From: Spirochaetales bacterium
GTDB lineage: Bacteria; Spirochaetota; Spirochaetia; SZUA-6; DRHE01
Assembly (NCBI GenBank): GCA_016930895.1
Contig: JAFGFV010000170.1
Span: 1 to 8,348, forward strand
DNA length: 8,348 nucleotides
Reading direction: 5' to 3'
Shown here in pieces: positions 5,986 to 8,348 of the stretch; the first letter of the stretch is position 1; the number at the start of each line of letters is the position of its first letter. The notes beneath the pieces are model-generated. The model had not been told where the DNA came from. It saw only the letters and a list, made by a program, of their open reading frames with translations, and searched no databases. Made by a program: the position numbers and the translations under genes.

Positions 5986-7869
5986 ATGAGACGGTGCAAG
6001 GCCGATACACCTCTGCTTCGAGGCCTGTTGAGTTTGGCGGCCGGAATGGTCGTCTTCCTGTCGGTGGGTCGTGCCGGGCTAGTTGCGGCTCCAACCGGAA
6101 CCTCGGTTGAACCGGTATACAGCGTCGTGAGCCCTCTGGGTGATGCTACCGCGAAGATGGTCAAGATGGTTCCGCGCCTTGACACCCTGGCGGGCAAGAC
6201 GGTCTGCATGGTGTGGAATCACGCGTTCAAATCGGATATCACCCATCCCGCCATTGGGGAAGCGCTGAAGAGCCAGTATCCTGATATCCGCATCGTTCCA
6301 TACACCGAGATCGACGCCGCGATCCGGGCGGCGGGTGGTGACAGCTCTTCGCCGGAACCCGAAGTCCTGCAGACCGTGTTCAGGCAGAAGGGCTGCGACG
6401 CCGTAATAAGCGGAAACGGCGGGTGAGGCGTCTGCACTCCGCGCGCGGTGCGTGCGGTCACAGAAGCCGAAAAGCTGGGCATTCCGGGTGTGGTTGTGAG
6501 CGGCGCGGGATTCGATGAGCAGGCGCGCGCCGCGGGAGTCGATCAGGGCGTGCCCGCTTTGCAGGTCGCCGTCTACCCGGGGGCGTTTGATCTTCACTCG
6601 AACGCCGAGCTCCGGGAAAACACCAGAAAGGTCGTTCTCCCTCAGATCACGCAGGCGCTGACCGGGACCATACCCGCGACAGATACCGTTGAAGCAGCAA
6701 AGCAGATCGTATTCACCGGTTCCATCGATGCCATCAATCGATACTTCAGCGACAACAAGTGGAGTGACGGACTGGCCATCGTTCCGCCGACGGTGGAACG
6801 AATCCAGGAGTTCCTGAAGTACACCGATTACGCCCCTGATGAGCAGATCGCGGTGCTCCCGTCGGCGAGTCTGAAAGCGACGCCATGGAGCATAGCGGCC
6901 AATGCGGTAATGGCCGGCTGCCGGCCCGAGCACATGCCCGTATTGATCGCGGCGGTCGAGGCCATGGGGGACCCTGCGTTTCGATTGTCGATGACCGGCG
7001 GCAGCACCCATTCGTTCGTACATTTCTATCTGGTGAATGGGCCGCTGGCCAGGCAGCTCCAGATCGATCATGGCCAGGGACTGATCGCTCACTCGACCAA
7101 CCAGGTCATCGGCCGCGCCTTGAGCCTCATAGAGAGGAACATCGCGGGCTACCGCATCAAAGAGACGCAGATGGGCAGCTTCGGAAAGACCCAGTCCTGG
7201 GTGTTGGCGGAAGACGAAGAGGCCCTGCAGAAGATCGGCTGGAAATCTTCTCATGTGCAGAAGGGTTTCTCGAAAGACGCGAACACGGTCCTGGCAGCCA
7301 GCAGTACCGTGTGGGGGCAGAACCTCATTCCGGCATCCTCCGATCCCAGGATCGTCATGCAGTTGATCGCCTATGGAGTCACTCACGGGGAGATGTTCGC
7401 CAGCGGCATGATCGATTCGCGCCGGTATCTTCTGCTGACGCCGGGAGTCGCCGAGGCGCTTGCGGCCGGAGGGTACACGAAAGAAAGCCTGATCGAGGAC
7501 GTGAGGAGAAACGCGAGACGGATCACATACGAATGGACATTCTCCAAGGTGTACGGCTCGTACGGCCGGGTGCTGGGATCCTTTGAAGACGAGCTGGAGA
7601 AGTCCATGAGGGAACCTGGTGCCCTCATGGGGAGACTGCCGCCATGGTATCCCAGATTCCCGGGGTGGGAAGAAATCGTCACAACGCCGGCCGTCACACC
7701 CGGCAGGCTGCAGATCATCGTGTGCGGGGACCCGAACAGAAACAAGGTACAGACGCTGGCGGGCGGCATGGGGGCGGCGATCAAGGAGATAAGACTGCCG
7801 GCGAATTGGGACGAGCTCATGCATAAAGCGGGGTACCCGCCGCTGAGCGAGTTCTTCATCCGGGAATAG
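5986..7869 (+). CDS. Putative exported selenoprotein, UGSC-like domain plus large C-terminal domain (TGA at 6424 read as Sec)
   Basis: I read this as one 627-residue protein with Sec147. Both sides of the TGA are in the same frame, and the protein reads on as SGNGG-U-GVCTPRAVRAVTEAEKLGIPGVVV. This matches the UGSC (seleno)protein pattern as I recall it (GVGD-U-GSCT, then a D/A-rich helix ending in GIPTVVV). Ser is replaced by Val and the preceding Asp by Gly; Cys150 is kept. ATG 5986 has GAGGGAG six bases upstream. Residues 1-34 look like a signal peptide (RRCK, hydrophobic 13-28, AGLVA), without a clear twin-arginine motif or lipobox. Residues 50-240 form the UGSC-like domain. From about 246 (AINRYFSDNKWSDGLAIVPPT; NAVMAGCRPEHMPVLIAAVEA with Cys312) a second domain resembles one I recall from related proteins. 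Function is unknown; a Sec/Cys redox or thiol-addition role is inference. The alternative is a pseudogene with a nonsense mutation. Confidence 0.82.
6424..6426 (+). other. Recoded UGA, probable selenocysteine codon (Sec147)
   Basis: This TGA is the only interruption in an otherwise open frame from 5986 to 7869. It falls at the redox position of the U-x-x-C motif, with Cys150 three residues on. Upstream and downstream segments belong to one continuous alpha/beta fold pattern: the strand DAVISG, a Gly loop, U-G-V-C, a helix, then the strand GIPGVVVSG. Random stop mutations rarely hit this one codon. Confidence 0.82.
6431..6464 (+). promoter_or_regulatory. Bacterial SECIS-like hairpin after the UGA
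   Basis: The upper stem CCGCGCG (6439-6445) pairs with CGTGCGG (6451-6457), seven pairs including one G-U, around the five-base loop CGGUG (6446-6450). A lower stem TCTG (6431-6434) pairs with CAGA (6461-6464) across a 4x3 internal loop. The loop starts 19 bases after the UGA. Its GGU is at positions 24-26 counting the U of UGA as 1, close to the GGU in the fdhF SECIS of E. coli. SelB recognises a G-U in such an apical loop. A competing fold (GCAC with GTGC) exists, and GC-rich DNA forms hairpins easily. Confidence 0.6.
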
Positions 7870-7906
7870 AGCGCGGTGATCTCGGCGGTGACGGCGGCGT
7901 ACGAGC

Positions 7907-7919
7907 CACGCAGTGCGTG
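7907..7919. repeat. Short perfect palindrome CACGCA-G-TGCGTG
   Basis: Six-base arms around one central G lie 38 bases after the selenoprotein stop and upstream of the toxin-antitoxin promoter. The centre is too small for an RNA hairpin with the full arms, so a protein-binding site is more plausible than a terminator. It could be a second regulator site or chance. Confidence 0.25.
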
Positions 7920-7950
7920 CCCTTCGCAGAGACCGGGATCTGCCGGACTG

Positions 7951-7979
7951 TTGACACAAGTGGCTAACTTAGCCATCAT
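7951..7979 (+). promoter_or_regulatory. Candidate promoter of the toxin-antitoxin operon
   Basis: A consensus -35 TTGACA lies at 7951-7956. At 17 bases spacing is CATCAT (7974-7979), a poor -10 match. If this is the promoter, transcription would start almost at ATG 7986, giving a leaderless or near-leaderless mRNA. That agrees with the lack of a purine-rich ribosome binding site before the ATG (TTTCCCC). Confidence 0.45.
7961..7975. promoter_or_regulatory. Palindromic operator of the toxin-antitoxin operon
   Basis: TGGCTAACTTAGCCA is a perfect inverted repeat with seven-base arms and a single central C. It fills the space between the -35 and the candidate -10. Phd/YefM antitoxins, alone or with their toxin, repress their own operon by binding such palindromes, so this is probably the autoregulatory site. 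Confidence 0.65.
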
Positions 7980-7985
7980 TTCCCC

Positions 7986-8291
7986 ATGAAAGCGGTCGGG
8001 ACGAAGGTCTTGAAGGACAATCTAAGCAAGTACCTCCGAATGGTCCGTGAAGGCGAGACGATCCTCGTGACGGACAGGGACGAGGTCATCGCGGAAATCC
8101 ACCGCCCCACACACCATGTGCCGGGCAAAGTCACTCGATGGGAAGCCTTTCTGAACGACGAGTCGCGCCGAGGGAGCGTGACGAGATCGAAGACCGGCAG
8201 ACCGCCCTCGATGGCGAAGCTACTTGAAATTCCTAGACCATCCGTGCCCATCAGGATCCAGGACCTGCTGGAATCGATCAGGGCCGACTGA
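7986..8291 (+). CDS. Type II antitoxin, Phd/YefM family
   Basis: The 101-residue protein starts MKAVGTKVLKDNLSKYLRMV and continues EGETILVTDRDEVIAEI, the typical Phd/YefM N-terminal fold (about residues 1-42). This part dimerises and binds the operator palindrome just upstream. The remaining residues are polar and partly basic and would wrap the toxin and neutralise it; the end (IRIQDLLESIRAD) resembles the toxin-binding tails of antitoxins paired with PIN toxins. The length is slightly above the usual 70-95. The stop codon overlaps the toxin ATG by one base (TGATG), so the two genes are translationally coupled. The start at 7986 has no clear ribosome binding site, as noted for the promoter. 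I am confident of the family, less so of a specific subfamily name. Confidence 0.88.
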   Translation: MKAVGTKVLKDNLSKYLRMVREGETILVTDRDEVIAEIHRPTHHVPGKVTRWEAFLNDESRRGSVTRSKTGRPPSMAKLLEIPRPSVPIRIQDLLESIRAD

Positions 8292-8348
8292 TGGTCTGTT
8301 ATTACGATTCGAGCATCCTTCTGGCCGCAATCCTGGAACAGGCGCCGC
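8291..8348 (+). CDS. PIN-domain toxin (VapC-like), N-terminal fragment at right edge
   Basis: Only 19 codons are in the window: MVCYYDSSILLAAILEQAP. The hydrophobic strand followed by D-S-S and a helix is the start of a PIN domain, in which Asp6 would be the first metal-binding catalytic residue. VapC-type toxins are ribonucleases that cut tRNA or rRNA when freed from the antitoxin. The ATG overlaps the antitoxin stop by one base, and AGGG about eight bases upstream may act as ribosome binding site. The antitoxin-then-toxin order supports the call. The fragment is too short for a firmer assignment. Confidence 0.75.
   Translation, partial: MVCYYDSSILLAAILEQAP

Noticed and set aside
5823..6110. 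95-codon plus-strand ORF before and overlapping the selenoprotein start
   Set aside because: No good ribosome binding site, no recognisable domain, and it overlaps the better-supported gene by more than 120 bases in another frame.
5986..7869. Pseudogene split by a nonsense mutation or sequencing error
   Set aside because: Considered seriously. The stop lies exactly at the catalytic U of a U-x-x-C motif, a SECIS-like hairpin follows, and there is no other stop or frameshift in 1,884 bases. It remains the main alternative until homologues are compared.
6079..7959. 626-codon minus-strand ORF opposite the selenoprotein gene
   Set aside because: It is a long open frame, but its product is Arg/His-rich with no motif. 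The plus strand shows a coherent protein with ribosome binding site, signal peptide and family motifs.
1..8348. CRISPR array, tRNA or rRNA
   Set aside because: No regularly spaced repeats and no tRNA- or rRNA-like stretches seen on either strand.

Overview
The window is high-GC bacterial DNA with about seven genes and dense coding. The lineage cannot be fixed from the sequence. A GC-rich genome with NiFe-hydrogenase maturation genes, an apparent selenocysteine (Sec) gene, a DDE insertion element and a type II toxin-antitoxin pair would fit uncultured soil or subsurface groups such as Methylomirabilota/Rokubacteria, Acidobacteriota or Desulfobacterota. That placement is a guess from gene content.

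Layout: (1) Bases 1-878, minus strand: the 5' part of an integrase-type DDE transposase that runs off the left edge, with a 28-base near-perfect palindrome (882-909) over its start region. (2) Bases 1027-5692, plus strand: a compact hypF-hypC-hypD-hypE operon. HypF and HypE make and load the cyanide ligand and HypC-HypD assemble the Fe(CN)2CO unit for NiFe hydrogenase. hypA, hypB and the hydrogenase itself are not in the window. A long hairpin overlaps the hypE stop codon. (3) Bases 5986-7869, plus strand: one long gene interrupted by an in-frame TGA at 6424. Conventional gene finding would split it into a 146-codon ORF and a 473-codon ORF, or call it a pseudogene. The TGA falls at the Sec position of a UGSC-type redox motif (here U-G-V-C), and a SECIS-like hairpin with a GGU-containing loop follows at the right distance. 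I read it as a selenoprotein with an N-terminal signal peptide, a UGSC-like domain and a large C-terminal domain. (4) Bases 7951-8348, plus strand: a toxin-antitoxin module with a Phd/YefM-type antitoxin and the start of a PIN (VapC-like) toxin, preceded by a -35 element and a perfect palindromic operator.

The hyp operon works as one pathway. The selenoprotein gene has its own ribosome binding site, lies about 290 bases from hypE and is visibly less GC-rich in the lines I counted, so it is probably a separate unit. The main point for a second look is the recoded UGA and the architecture of the protein that carries it.
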